Shown: in pieces, positions 24,866 to 34,478 of the stretch
Position numbering within the stretch: position 1 is the stretch's first letter
How the letters are laid out: each line of letters starts with the position of its first letter
Assembly (NCBI GenBank): GCA_022712915.1
Contig: JAFLJQ010000205.1
Coordinates: 1 to 64,000, forward strand
DNA: 64,000 nucleotides
Reading direction: 5' to 3'
Source of the DNA: Gammaproteobacteria bacterium
Lineage (GTDB): Bacteria > Pseudomonadota > Gammaproteobacteria > UBA6429 > Thiohalophilaceae
Notes under the pieces: model-generated
Database searches by the model: none
The model's input: only the letters and a program-made list of their open reading frames with translations
What the model was told of the DNA's origin: nothing
Program-made: the position numbers and the translations under genes

Positions 24866-27074
24866 CAGATCCTAGTCTGGCCTTTGCCATGCTGTCAGAC
24901 TGATTACTCAATACTGGTAAGCGCAAGATAATACCAGCACCGCCATTAGGCAAGTTTTCGGCCCGGATTATACCGCCATGTTCTTCGACGATCTTTTTTA
25001 CTATCGCCAGTCCCAGACCCGAGCCTTTTGGTTTGGTTGTGATATAAGGCTCAAATAGTTGGGCGAAAATGTTTTCTGGAATACCCGGCCCATTGTCCTC
25101 GATACGAATCTCCACAAACTGGCAGTTGTATTGGTCGGCACTGCGGGTCGAGATACTCAGTTGGCCGGGTGGTTCGCTGGGCATGGCTTCAATGGCATTT
25201 TTTATTAGATTATGTAGTAGTTGGCGTATGCGACCTGCGTCGGCCTCAATTTTGGGTAAGTTTGCATCGAGTGTTAAGTTGATACCGGTGTGATGCTCAT
25301 CGGTTTGATATAAGTCTTTGGTTTCGGTAATAATATTATTCAAATCGATGGATTGTAATTGCAGTTTGGGCATACGGGCATAGTCAGAAAAGGCCTTGAC
25401 CATTTGTTTGAGGGTTTCTACCTGTTGCACGATGGTGTGAGTGGAACGATCCAGTAGTTCAGCATCTTTGGCGTCCATGGTGCCGAGATATTTGCGCCGC
25501 ATTCGCTCGGCCGACAACTGGATGGGAGTGAGTGGGTTTTTGATCTCATGCGCCAATCGCCTGGCAACTTCACCCCAGGCGGCATTGCGTTGGGCTTGTA
25601 GCAGGTTGGTTATGTCATCGAATACCACGATATGGCCTCCTTGTAAGGTCACCGTATGCGGTAGGGTGGTGCCACGACACATTAATACTTGATGGCCACC
25701 ATCGTCAAACAGGGTGATTTCATCGCTCCATTCCTGATCCTTCTTTTGCAAATGGACTTGTAAAGCATCGGCTATTTGCTGGAAGTGGGGGTGGGATGCG
25801 CTAATTTCCTGGATGGTTTTGCCGTGATATAGCGGTAGGTCGATATTAAAAATCTGCTTGGCGGAGGCATTACTGGTATGTAGCTGTTGCTGATCGTCAA
25901 AGGTCAGTACACCAGAGTTGAGGTGGCCCAATACCACTTCTAGATAGACATTTTGTTGCTCGGCCTGCTGTTGGCTTTGTTTGGCTATTTCTGTGGCGAG
26001 GGCGATTTTTTGTGTCATCTCATTGAAAGAATGCACCAGAAAGCCCAGTTCGTCACGGCCGGGCAAAGGGAGGCGCTTGTCATAATCCCCGGCGGCTACG
26101 GCGCGGGTGCCTTCTACCAGATCGGTGATGGGTGCCATCATGCGCTGTGAGTAATAAAAGGCAGCCCAGATAGCGGTCAGGATACTGATAAGCAATACCA
26201 GAGACAGGGTTAAGATGAAGCTATATTTCAGGGGGATGCGTAGATAGGCCAGTTCAGTGTAATTGCCGAAGGCGGTTTGCACGCTGTCGGCGAGGACATT
26301 GATGCGTTTAGGAACCTCATACAGGGCCTGTAGGATACGTTTTTCCGTCATCGGAGCCTGTGGTTGTAGTACTACGGCGATGCGGATCGCCAGTTCTTTT
26401 TCTGACAGGGGCATGAGAGCAACATCATGGGCACCTTGCTCAATGCGCAGATAGATGGTGTCATCTAATTGTTGTGGGATGAGTTTTCCGACATCCTTGC
26501 TGCTGGAGGCGACGATTCTGCCGCGGGTGGTAAAGAGGGTCATTTCAGCCGCTTCTACCTGCCTACGGTGATCATTTAATGTCAGGGCGGCCAGTTCATC
26601 GGGTGTAGATTGCAGATTTTTGGCCACTAGTTGAGTTTCGCGTAACAACTCTTGCATCCGAATTCCCAATGAGGCCTGACTTAGTTCGAGGGCATCATTG
26701 AGGGCCTTTTCAATTTTTACGTCAAACCAGCTATCGATACCACGTTGCAGAAATTGCAGGGAAAAGTAATACACCACGGAAACCGGCGTGACTGACAGGA
26801 TGATAAACATCACCACCAGGCGTGTGGTCATGCGTGAACCAGTGGCCTGGCTCCGGTATTGCTGGATCAACTGGTAAATGTGTTTGCCGATCAGACCGAG
26901 TAATAACAGGATGGCGAGGAGATTGATACCCAGTAACACAGAATAGAGGCGATCAAATAACTGAGAGTTCTGGGTGGAGCCGCTGAGCAGATACAGAGAT
27001 GACAACAGTAGTAAAAATAGCACTACCACCGGGAGACTGCCGGAGCTGAGTCGTCTTAGTGTTGTAAGGGCCAT
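24834..27074 (-). CDS. ntrY: NtrY-like sensor histidine kinase
   Basis: A 746-residue membrane kinase. N-terminal membrane segments are at about 12-32, 44-64 and 84-105, then an extracytoplasmic region and another segment near 285-305. A HAMP domain (MMAPITDLVEGTRAVAAGDYD) and a PAS domain follow. The catalytic part has the H-box RLAHEIKNPLTPIQ with the phospho-His, N-box LLHNLIKNAIEA, and G-boxes DNGPGIP and GSGLGLAIV. It is encoded just before ntrX and overlaps it. The signal is unknown; NtrYX systems elsewhere respond to nitrogen or redox state. Confidence 0.92.
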   Translation of the reverse strand: MALTTLRRLSSGSLPVVVLFLLLLSSLYLLSGSTQNSQLFDRLYSVLLGINLLAILLLLGLIGKHIYQLIQQYRSQATGSRMTTRLVVMFIILSVTPVSVVYYFSLQFLQRGIDSWFDVKIEKALNDALELSQASLGIRMQELLRETQLVAKNLQSTPDELAALTLNDHRRQVEAAEMTLFTTRGRIVASSSKDVGKLIPQQLDDTIYLRIEQGAHDVALMPLSEKELAIRIAVVLQPQAPMTEKRILQALYEVPKRINVLADSVQTAFGNYTELAYLRIPLKYSFILTLSLVLLISILTAIWAAFYYSQRMMAPITDLVEGTRAVAAGDYDKRLPLPGRDELGFLVHSFNEMTQKIALATEIAKQSQQQAEQQNVYLEVVLGHLNSGVLTFDDQQQLHTSNASAKQIFNIDLPLYHGKTIQEISASHPHFQQIADALQVHLQKKDQEWSDEITLFDDGGHQVLMCRGTTLPHTVTLQGGHIVVFDDITNLLQAQRNAAWGEVARRLAHEIKNPLTPIQLSAERMRRKYLGTMDAKDAELLDRSTHTIVQQVETLKQMVKAFSDYARMPKLQLQSIDLNNIITETKDLYQTDEHHTGINLTLDANLPKIEADAGRIRQLLHNLIKNAIEAMPSEPPGQLSISTRSADQYNCQFVEIRIEDNGPGIPENIFAQLFEPYITTKPKGSGLGLAIVKKIVEEHGGIIRAENLPNGGAGIILRLPVLSNQSDSMAKARLGSDVENKNDAAA

Positions 27075-27622
27075 GTGTACCAGTTACTTGCAAGCTGCCA
27101 GTTAGAAGAAATATAGGCTAGTGGGCGCATGGGTGCAGGCAGGGACTCGATATCCAGGTGTACACGCAGTTTAACCAGGTAATCATTGTTCTTATCTAGC
27201 AGGCCTGAATCAATCAAGGGTAGACCCGTGATTCGGCCTAGTGCCATGAGTGTTGTCCCCAGATTAGGGTAATCGTGTTGTGCACCGCTGTTGAGGTTAT
27301 TCACAATGTATTTTTCCGTCAGGGCGTGATAAAGCAATAAATAGCCTTGTTGCAGCTCTGCAATGGTTTTGTTCCACCACCAGCTACGTTGCTGTTCGAC
27401 TTTGATATCCAGCAATATAATAATCGGGATGCCACTTTGTAGGGCTTTTTGTGCCTCGTTTGAAAATTGAAAGTCGATGCGGGTATCGAGCAGGTACACG
27501 TGTTCCTGTTGGTGGATTTCCACTGATTCGATTTGAAAACCCCTAGCCTGCACCAGGTTTGGCAGGAGCATGATAAACACCAGAAAGTGTAATCGGTGAT
27601 GCAAGTTTGGCGCGTCACTCAT
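27056..27622 (-). CDS. DUF4390 family exported protein
   Basis: A conserved protein usually found between rsmB and ntrY. The ATG at 27622 (MSDAPNLHHR) overlaps the rsmB stop by eight bases and is preferred over the reading from 27742. Residues about 8-25 look like a signal peptide (LHFLVFIMLLPNLVQA). The mature part is mixed alpha/beta with WWWNKTIAELQQGY. Its stop overlaps the ntrY start by 19 bases, suggesting coupling. The function is not established; an association with NtrYX is inferred from gene order only. Confidence 0.8.
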   Translation of the reverse strand: MSDAPNLHHRLHFLVFIMLLPNLVQARGFQIESVEIHQQEHVYLLDTRIDFQFSNEAQKALQSGIPIIILLDIKVEQQRSWWWNKTIAELQQGYLLLYHALTEKYIVNNLNSGAQHDYPNLGTTLMALGRITGLPLIDSGLLDKNNDYLVKLRVHLDIESLPAPMRPLAYISSNWQLASNWYTWPLQH

Positions 27623-28928
27623 GGCCTGTTTTGTATAAAATTGCATAAAAAAAGCCATCCATATTATCTTCACCGGGTAATATTTGGCGTCCTGCAGGGG
27701 TGGGTTTACCCCAACTTGCTTCGATTTTCTGAAGTCTGGCATCGGGCTGTTTGGCTAAAAAACGGGTGATTTGTTGATCGTTTTCTTCCGGTAAGACCGA
27801 ACAGGTTGCATATAAAAGCATACCGCCCTGTTTGAGTAAGGGCCAGAGCTGATGCAATAATTTATGTTGGATTGCCTGCAAGGTCGGGATGTCATCGGCG
27901 CGGCGCAGGCATTTAATATCCGGATGACGACGGATGACACCGGTGGCGCTGCACGGGGCGTCAAGCAGGATGCGATCGAAGGTTTGTTCATCCCACCAGC
28001 TAGCGGGTTCAGCTGCATCTGCACAGATGAGTTTGGCGGTCAGCCCCAGCCGTTGCAGATTTTCTGCCACTCGATCCAGCCGGGTTTGTTCAATATCGAT
28101 GGCCACCACTTCTTTCACTGCTGGCTGGGACTCGAGGATATGGGCCGTTTTACCACCAGGGGCGGCGCAGGCATCCAGGATGCGCTCACCGGCTTTAGTC
28201 TGGAGTAGCTCGGCGGCCAGTTGGGCTGCACCATCCTGCACCGAGGCCTCCCCTGCACCGAACTCGGGTAACTGTTCGATGCCCGTTGGGCTGGCCAACT
28301 GGATACCGTGATGAACATGGGGCAAGGCCGAGGCGGAGAGTTTTTTTTCGGTCAGCTTGTTTAAATAAGCATCACGTCCCGTTTTTTGTTGATTGACCCG
28401 CAAACTCATGGGGGCCTGTTGGTTGTTGGCCCCAAGGATGGCTTGCCAGTCTTTTGGCCAGGCTTGCTGTAGCTTGTCCCGTAACCAGTTTGGGTGGGCA
28501 TAGTAGGCTGTGGGGTTTTCTTCGGCGCTGAGTGATTCAAGCAGGGTTGCCTGCTGACGAAGGAAATTACGCAATACTGCATTGACTAGATCTTTTGCCC
28601 AGGGTTTGCGCAGGGCTTTGGTGGTGGCGACGGTTTGCGACACGGCGGCATGATCCGGGATACGCATCTCCATAAGTTGGTAAAGACCGATCAATAACAG
28701 GCAGTAGACGTCCTGATCTTTTTGACGCAATGGCTTTTTGAGTAATGTGCCTAGCAGATAGTCGAGTTTCAGTTGCCAGCGCAGGCAGCCATAACACAAG
28801 GCCTGGCAAAGTGCCTTGTCGGTGGCTTGCTCAAGTTTGGGAAGGTGGGTATTGAGGCTGTCAGTAAGGCTGCGGCCATGCTGGATTACCTGTAGCAGCA
28901 CGGCTACGCTGGCCTGTCGCGGTGTCAT
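27615..28928 (-). CDS. rsmB: 16S rRNA m5C967 methyltransferase RsmB
   Basis: A 437-residue RNA methyltransferase (Sun/Fmu). An N-terminal NusB-like RNA-binding domain (about 1-140) is followed by the Rossmann methyltransferase domain: DACAAPGGKTAHI (SAM), DAPCSATGV (motif IV Cys) and YATCSVLPEEN (catalytic Cys in motif VI). Both cysteines expected for m5C enzymes are present. It is first in a tightly overlapping set with DUF4390, ntrY and ntrX. Confidence 0.95.
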   Translation of the reverse strand: MTPRQASVAVLLQVIQHGRSLTDSLNTHLPKLEQATDKALCQALCYGCLRWQLKLDYLLGTLLKKPLRQKDQDVYCLLLIGLYQLMEMRIPDHAAVSQTVATTKALRKPWAKDLVNAVLRNFLRQQATLLESLSAEENPTAYYAHPNWLRDKLQQAWPKDWQAILGANNQQAPMSLRVNQQKTGRDAYLNKLTEKKLSASALPHVHHGIQLASPTGIEQLPEFGAGEASVQDGAAQLAAELLQTKAGERILDACAAPGGKTAHILESQPAVKEVVAIDIEQTRLDRVAENLQRLGLTAKLICADAAEPASWWDEQTFDRILLDAPCSATGVIRRHPDIKCLRRADDIPTLQAIQHKLLHQLWPLLKQGGMLLYATCSVLPEENDQQITRFLAKQPDARLQKIEASWGKPTPAGRQILPGEDNMDGFFYAILYKTGHE

Positions 28929-29008
28929 CGTTTGTGTTTATTCATGTTGCAGGGGGATATTGAGGATGTTCTCCATTGTACACCAATGCAGGCTGGCAAA
29001 TAGGTTTA

Positions 29009-29425
29009 TCAGGCCGATATTGGGACAGGGAGATCCAGTTTGAGGAGGATTTTTTTCACTTTCTCCACGAACATCTCCGGTTTAATAGGCTTGATGATGT
29101 AATCATTGATCCCGGCTTCAATGGCCTCTCTGACTTTATTTGCCTCGGTGACGGTGGTGACCATTACAAAGGGTGTGTGCCTATGGGTATCACTGCTGCG
29201 AATATGGCGCAGGGCATCAATGCCGGACATTTTGGGCATGCCCCAGTCACAAATGATGAGATCGAATGGCGTTTCAGCCATTTTTTGCAACAGCTCCTCC
29301 CCATTTATGGCCTCGCTAATGTCATGGAATCCGGCCTTTATGAGGGCAGATTTGAGCACTTTACGCATCATTTGCATATCGTCGGCGATCATTATTTTTG
29401 GTAGCTGCTTCATGATATTACCCAT
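29009..29425 (-). CDS. Single-domain CheY-like response regulator, copy 2
   Basis: A 138-residue stand-alone receiver domain. The acidic pocket is in MIADDMQMMRK, the phospho-acceptor is the Asp of IICDWGMP, and the conserved Thr and Lys are in VMVTTVT and YIIKPIKP. There is no output domain, so it probably acts by binding a partner. It overlaps the end of the similar upstream gene by 16 bases, and both look like products of one duplication. No kinase is encoded next to it. Confidence 0.9.
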   Translation of the reverse strand: MGNIMKQLPKIMIADDMQMMRKVLKSALIKAGFHDISEAINGEELLQKMAETPFDLIICDWGMPKMSGIDALRHIRSSDTHRHTPFVMVTTVTEANKVREAIEAGINDYIIKPIKPEMFVEKVKKILLKLDLPVPISA

Positions 29426-29847
29426 TCCTTAATAGTTTTTGTGTCCTGGTTTTGATGTTTAATGTTGTTCAGTTTTCGTAAAATGAACATGATCTTGCCG
29501 ACAAATAGATCGGGTTTAACCGGTTTGACGATATAGTCTGTGACGCCATCCATCATGGCCTGACGGATATTTTCCGGATCGGCTATCGAGGTGACCATCA
29601 CGAAGGGTGTGTCCTTGTGCGTGTCATCCTGTCGTACATAGCGCAGGGTTTCGATACCCGTCATCTCGGGCATCTCCCAATCGCAGACGATCAAATCGAA
29701 TTTGTCCCGTTTAAGGTGCTCTACCACCTCGACCCCGTTTTTTGCTTCAACAATTCCCGTGAAACCAGCGTTGATTAACGCGATTTTCAGTGCTCGTCGA
29801 ATCATTTGTATGTCATCAGCGATCATGACTTTTGGCATGTAATGCAT
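29410..29847 (-). CDS. Single-domain CheY-like response regulator, copy 1
   Basis: A 145-residue receiver very similar to its downstream neighbour: MIADDIQMIRR, phospho-Asp in IVCDWEMP, VMVTSIA and YIVKPVKP. The C-terminus extends about 15 polar residues beyond the receiver. A possible role in motility or a phosphorelay is inference from the family. It is first in the two-gene unit. Confidence 0.9.
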   Translation of the reverse strand: MHYMPKVMIADDIQMIRRALKIALINAGFTGIVEAKNGVEVVEHLKRDKFDLIVCDWEMPEMTGIETLRYVRQDDTHKDTPFVMVTSIADPENIRQAMMDGVTDYIVKPVKPDLFVGKIMFILRKLNNIKHQNQDTKTIKEWVIS

Positions 29848-30022
29848 AACACCTCGCTGTATGATTTAAATTTTAAAATAACCATGTATTCAGTGCGGAT
29901 TATTGTGAATATTTGTGACTTAGCCTCGCACTCAGTCTTGTATCGGCCTTAAAATCGTGTGGATTAGGAAAAGATGAGAAATAGTTGTTTGTTAACTTAT
30001 TGATAAGTAAGCACATATAAAA

Positions 30023-30967
30023 TCAGTCAAGTATTTCGCCCGGCTGGAGTAGATCTGAATGGCCATTGAGCAGGGCAGCGGCATCCATGGGCTTGCCACC
30101 GGGGAGTTGTAACAGGGTGATGTGTAAGACGCCCTTACCGCAGGCGATATCGAAACCGGTTTTGTCCGAATTGAGCAGACAGCCAGGTCTGGCATCGGTC
30201 TGGATGTCGAGTGCCTCGGCCTGCCAGATGCGAATGACCTTGTCGGCCAGCTTTGTCTGGGCAACAGGCCAGGGGTTAAAGGCCTGTATCTGACGGGCCA
30301 GTTGTATTGCTGGCTGATGCCAGTCCAATCGGGCCTCGGCCTTATCCAGTTTTTGGGCATAACTGGTCTGTTGTTCATCCTGAGGTTCGGGATGAAGGCC
30401 GTCGGGTAACAAGTCGAGGACGTGAAGCAGCGCACGGGCACCGATGTCGGCCAGCCGATCATGAAGGCTTTGGGCTGTGTCGCCGACTTTAATAGGGCAG
30501 GATCCTTTCAATAACATGTCACCCGTGTCGAGACCCATGTCCATTTGCATGATGGTGACCCCGGTTTCTTTATCGCCCGCCAGAATGGCGCGTTGAATCG
30601 GGGCAGCACCGCGCCAGCGTGGCAGGAGAGAGGCATGAATATTCAGACATCCGTAGCGGGGAATGTTTAGTATTGCTTCAGGCAGGATTAGACCATAGGC
30701 GGCAACCACCATGACGTCGGCCTGCCATTGTTGCAAGGCACCCTGATCCTGTTCAGATTTCAGACTCAGGGGTTGGCAGACGGGAATGCCGTGTTGCATG
30801 GCCAGGGCCTTAACCGGGCCGGGTTTGAGTTTGCGACCTCGACCGGCCGGACGATCAGGCTGGGTATAGACCGCAACAAGCTCATGAGGCGAGTTAAGCA
30901 GGGCCTGGAGGGCCACGGCGGCAAAGTCCGGCGTGCCGGCGAAGATAATACGTAAGGGTTTAGTCAC
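30023..30967 (-). CDS. fmt: Methionyl-tRNA formyltransferase
   Basis: A 314-residue enzyme that formylates initiator Met-tRNA using 10-formyl-THF. Seen: RIIFAGTPDFAAVAL at the start, the catalytic NIHASLLPRWRGAAPI block and MDMGLDTGDML. The C-terminal OB-fold domain follows from about residue 205. It lies downstream of def on the same strand, the usual arrangement. Confidence 0.96.
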   Translation of the reverse strand: MTKPLRIIFAGTPDFAAVALQALLNSPHELVAVYTQPDRPAGRGRKLKPGPVKALAMQHGIPVCQPLSLKSEQDQGALQQWQADVMVVAAYGLILPEAILNIPRYGCLNIHASLLPRWRGAAPIQRAILAGDKETGVTIMQMDMGLDTGDMLLKGSCPIKVGDTAQSLHDRLADIGARALLHVLDLLPDGLHPEPQDEQQTSYAQKLDKAEARLDWHQPAIQLARQIQAFNPWPVAQTKLADKVIRIWQAEALDIQTDARPGCLLNSDKTGFDIACGKGVLHITLLQLPGGKPMDAAALLNGHSDLLQPGEILD

Positions 30968-31019
30968 AATATTTTAGTCTGGTGTGAGGGATGGATTATG
31001 GCAATGCCGTCTGGCACCA

Positions 31020-31529
31020 CTATAAGGTCATGGCCTGTTTTTGTTGCTTGGTGAGTTTCTTTTTAATTCGTTGTTGTTTCAGAGGACTAAGATAGTCAAC
31101 AAACAGTTTTCCGGCCAGGTGATCCATTTCGTGTTGGATACAGACGGCCAACAGCTCAGTTGCCTCTAATTCGAAGGCGTCGCCATTACGATCCAGCGCC
31201 TTGATCCTGATGTGACTGGCACGCTGGACGGTTTCATAGACTTCTGGCACGGACAGACAACCTTCGTCCATCTCTTGTGTGCCATCATGCTCGATTATTT
31301 CCGGATTGATCAGACAAAGTGGTTGGCTCTTGTTGTCGGATATGTCGAGGACAATAATTTGTTTGTGGATGTCGGCCTGAGTGGCCGCTAAACCAATGCC
31401 CGGTGCATCATACATGGTCTCAAACATATCAGAGATGATCTGCTCAAGCTCGGGTGTGACAGCCTTAACGGGGGTGGCGACGGTGCGTAGGCGGTCATCA
31501 GGAAAACATAAAATATTCAATTTAGCCAT
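31020..31529 (-). CDS. def: Peptide deformylase
   Basis: A 169-residue metalloenzyme that removes the N-formyl group from new proteins. All three motifs are present: [16 protein letters not shown] (metal Cys) and QHEMDHL (metal His and catalytic Glu). It is divergent from the LysM gene and is followed by fmt after 52 bases. Confidence 0.96.
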   Translation of the reverse strand: MAKLNILCFPDDRLRTVATPVKAVTPELEQIISDMFETMYDAPGIGLAATQADIHKQIIVLDISDNKSQPLCLINPEIIEHDGTQEMDEGCLSVPEVYETVQRASHIRIKALDRNGDAFELEATELLAVCIQHEMDHLAGKLFVDYLSPLKQQRIKKKLTKQQKQAMTL

Positions 31530-31667
31530 AGGATTTCGTGCGATAGTTATAGTAAAAGTGTAGAAAAAGCTGATAGCATTATGATATTAATCAATAATCA
31601 TCTATTCTCAATACAGAATGTTGGTGTATTGGTAACGGATATGAGCCTAACCCACGTGATAACAAAG

Positions 31668-32738
31668 ATGGCTAATTTTAAACTTACTTTTCAATTATAT
31701 AAACACCTTCTGCTCACATTAATGGTTGTTGCCTTGTTTTGGGTGGCCATGTCCGGTCAGGCCATGGCGGCCAAAACTGACCGTTATGTCGTAAAAAAGG
31801 GAGATACCCTGTGGGACATATCTAAACGCTTCCTTAATGACCCATGGTTATGGCCGGAAGTCTGGCATATCAACCCTAAAATCCGTAATCCGCACCTGAT
31901 TTATCCGGGCGACGTGGTATTGCTTTATTATGTTGATGGTAAACCCTATTTGACGCTGGAAGGTAAAGCGGGAATGCCTGTACCCAGTCAAGGTCTTAAA
32001 ACTGTTCGTTTGTCACCCCGGTCTCATGTTTTGCCACTGGAAAGGGCCATTACGACCTTGCCGTACGATTTGATTGCCCCCTTCCTGAAACATGCGAGTG
32101 TGATACATGATGATGATATTTTGGAAGATGCCCCTTATATCGTCTCCAGTTTTGAGGGACATTTGATCTCCGGGACTGATAATAAGGTCTATGCCCGTGG
32201 CATGATCGATGATGGTACGGGTAATTACACCGTTGCACGTCTGGGGGTCACTTACCGGGATCCAACAACGGATGACATCCTGGGTTATGAAGTTTTACAT
32301 ATTGCCGATGCCCGTGTGGTCAAACGGGGTGAACCCACCAGTTTGGTTATAAGTGATGCTACTCAGGAGGTGCTGAATGAGGATCGCCTGTTACCTTATG
32401 AAGGCAAAAAGCCGGACTTCTACTTTTTCCCTAGCGCACCCAGCAAGTTAGTTAATGGCCAGATTATTTCTGTTATGGGCGGTGTCTCACTGATTGGCCA
32501 ATATAGTGTGGTCGTTCTTAACCGGGGAGAAGGTGATGGTATGGTGGCTGGACACATCCTGATAGTGAATCAGGATGGGGATTACGTAAGAGATCCGATT
32601 GCTCGCTCGCCTGTTAAGCTACCGGACGAACGGGCTGGTATGATGATGGTGTTCCGTACCTTTGAAAAGGTCAGTTATGCGCTGGTACTTGAAGCTGAAA
32701 GATCCATGGCTATTAACGATCGTTTCACTAATCCTTAA
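31668..32738 (+). CDS. LysM-domain exported protein
   Basis: A cell-wall binding protein encoded upstream of dprA in many gammaproteobacteria. The start at ATG 31668 gives a good signal peptide (MANFKLTFQLYKH, hydrophobic core, cleavage near AMAA, residue 38); earlier starts at 31641 or 31581 are possible, and none has a strong ribosome site. The LysM motif is YVVKKGDTLWDISKRFL with NPHLIYPGD. About 280 residues of beta-rich sequence follow. It probably binds peptidoglycan; enzymatic activity is not evident. Confidence 0.85.
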   Translation: MANFKLTFQLYKHLLLTLMVVALFWVAMSGQAMAAKTDRYVVKKGDTLWDISKRFLNDPWLWPEVWHINPKIRNPHLIYPGDVVLLYYVDGKPYLTLEGKAGMPVPSQGLKTVRLSPRSHVLPLERAITTLPYDLIAPFLKHASVIHDDDILEDAPYIVSSFEGHLISGTDNKVYARGMIDDGTGNYTVARLGVTYRDPTTDDILGYEVLHIADARVVKRGEPTSLVISDATQEVLNEDRLLPYEGKKPDFYFFPSAPSKLVNGQIISVMGGVSLIGQYSVVVLNRGEGDGMVAGHILIVNQDGDYVRDPIARSPVKLPDERAGMMMVFRTFEKVSYALVLEAERSMAINDRFTNP

Positions 32739-32787
32739 GCATTAGAGTTAAGGGTATATTTTTTGGAAAGGAATCCTGGAGAAAGAT

Positions 32788-33942
32788 ATGGAAGATCACA
32801 AAGATGATTTGGTCTATTGGCTTGCCCTGATCAAGGCACCCGGTATCGGATCGATTACTTTTCAAAAAATTACCCGCAAAATCAGCCCGAGAGAATTTTT
32901 TCAGACGGATTGTGCCTTCTGGCAGGGGATCAATCTACCCAAAGCTAGCCGTGCCTGGCTGGCTAGTCCGGACTGGCAGGCTGTTGAGCAGGATTTACGC
33001 TGGGCCGAACAGCCCGATTGCCATATCCTTCGACTGGTTGATGAACAATACCCTCTTCTGCTCAAAGAAATCCCCGATCCACCGCCCATTTTATATGTCA
33101 AAGGTAATTTGAATAGCTTGCAAATGCCGCAGATCGCCATGGTGGGGAGTCGTAATGCATCACCTGTGGGCCGGGAAACGGCCTATGCTTTTGCCAGGCA
33201 GCTGGTTCAACAGGGGCTGGCCGTAACCAGTGGCCTGGCATTGGGTATTGATGGGGCGGCCCATGCCGGTGCATTGGCGGGTCAGGGGCAAACCATTGCC
33301 GTAATGGGCACCGGTCTGGACCGACTTTATCCTGCCAGGCACCAAAAACTGGCCGAACAGATTCTGCAACAAGGTGCTCTGGTGAGTGAATTTGCCATCG
33401 GCACACCGCCACAGGCAGAAAATTTCCCGCGTCGAAACCGTATTATCAGTGGTTTGTCGATGGGCGTGTTGGTGGTGGAGGCTGCGATTCGCAGTGGCTC
33501 ATTGATTACCGCTCGTATGGCCTTGGAGCAGGGACGGGAGGTGTTCGCTATTCCAGGTTCGATCCACAGTACTTTGGCGAAAGGATGTAATAATTTGCTC
33601 AGGCAGGGTGCAAAATTGGTGGAAACGGCCGCTGATGTTATTGAAGAATTGGGGTTTTTTGGTAGTTTTTACCCGTCAGAGACAGCGGTTAGTGATTCAG
33701 GGAATGATTTCCCACTGGATAGGTCTTATCAGATGCTGCTTGAGTGTGTTGGTTATGAGCCCATAGGGATTGATGCGGTGATTGTACGCAGTGGATTGAC
33801 GGCAGAGTTAGTTTGTTCCATGCTCTTGGTATTAGAATTGCACGGAGTAGTTGAAACTACAGCGGGCGGTCTATATTCTCAGACAGGCAAGAGGAATAAT
33901 GATGAAAGAAAACATACTCGATGTGCTGATGTATCTGTTTGA
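32788..33942 (+). CDS. dprA: DNA-processing protein DprA
   Basis: A 384-residue protein that loads RecA on incoming single-stranded DNA during transformation. It has a helical N-terminal domain (LIKAPGIGS), a Rossmann fold with AMVGSRNAS, VTSGLALGIDGAAHAGAL, GTGLDRLYPARH, RRNRIISGLS and ALEQGREVFAIPGS, and a C-terminal winged-helix domain (about 305-375). An AGAAAG-type site precedes ATG 32788. Its 3' end overlaps smg by 41 bases. Confidence 0.94.
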   Translation: MEDHKDDLVYWLALIKAPGIGSITFQKITRKISPREFFQTDCAFWQGINLPKASRAWLASPDWQAVEQDLRWAEQPDCHILRLVDEQYPLLLKEIPDPPPILYVKGNLNSLQMPQIAMVGSRNASPVGRETAYAFARQLVQQGLAVTSGLALGIDGAAHAGALAGQGQTIAVMGTGLDRLYPARHQKLAEQILQQGALVSEFAIGTPPQAENFPRRNRIISGLSMGVLVVEAAIRSGSLITARMALEQGREVFAIPGSIHSTLAKGCNNLLRQGAKLVETAADVIEELGFFGSFYPSETAVSDSGNDFPLDRSYQMLLECVGYEPIGIDAVIVRSGLTAELVCSMLLVLELHGVVETTAGGLYSQTGKRNNDERKHTRCADVSV

Positions 33943-34378
33943 AAATTATATGAATGATGAAATAGAATTTGACTCTGATGAAGAATCTCTCCGAGCTGAA
34001 TTGCGGGCTGCCGGTTTTCATCAGACTGAAATTAGTAAGGCTTTTGATTGGTTAGAAGGTCTGGCGGACATGCAAGACAAGCCTTATGCAGTTCCGTTGA
34101 ATACTGCCTCGATTCGGATTTATACCCAGTCAGAGTGTGGCAAACTGGATGTGCATTGTCGGGGATTCCTTCAGTTTCTGGAGCAGACCGGTGTACTGGA
34201 TCACGTTACACGTGAAATGGTGATTGATCGTGTGATGGCACTGGAGTCAGAAGAATTTGATCTCGAACAACTGAAATGGGTTGTGTTGATGGTTTTGTTT
34301 AACCAGCCTGGGCAGGAAGCGGCCTTTGCCTGGATGGAAGATCTGGTGTTTGATGAAGCTGTGGGACGTCTGCACTAA
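33902..34378 (+). CDS. smg: Smg family protein (DUF494)
   Basis: A 158-residue small acidic protein of unknown function that sits between dprA and topA in many proteobacteria. Start at the second of two adjacent ATGs (33902; 33899 is also possible), seven bases after GAGG at 33891-33894. Family marks: ENILDVLMYLFENYM, the acidic stretch EFDSDEESL, and the C-terminal LKWVVLMVLFNQPG. Likely co-transcribed with dprA. Confidence 0.9.
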   Translation: MKENILDVLMYLFENYMNDEIEFDSDEESLRAELRAAGFHQTEISKAFDWLEGLADMQDKPYAVPLNTASIRIYTQSECGKLDVHCRGFLQFLEQTGVLDHVTREMVIDRVMALESEEFDLEQLKWVVLMVLFNQPGQEAAFAWMEDLVFDEAVGRLH

Positions 34379-34408
34379 TTGCCGTTTAGGCTTAACATAC
34401 AGCGCAGT

Positions 34409-34437
34409 GCCCGCCAATTGCGGGCATTTGCTTTTTT
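34409..34437 (+). terminator. Probable weak terminator between smg and topA
   Basis: GCCCGC pairs with GCGGGC around CAATT, followed after a short ATTTGC by six T. The stem is short, so some read-through into topA is possible. Confidence 0.55.
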
Positions 34438-34478
34438 AGACCCTTATCTTGGGACAAGAATGGAAAAGTAGGATCGTT

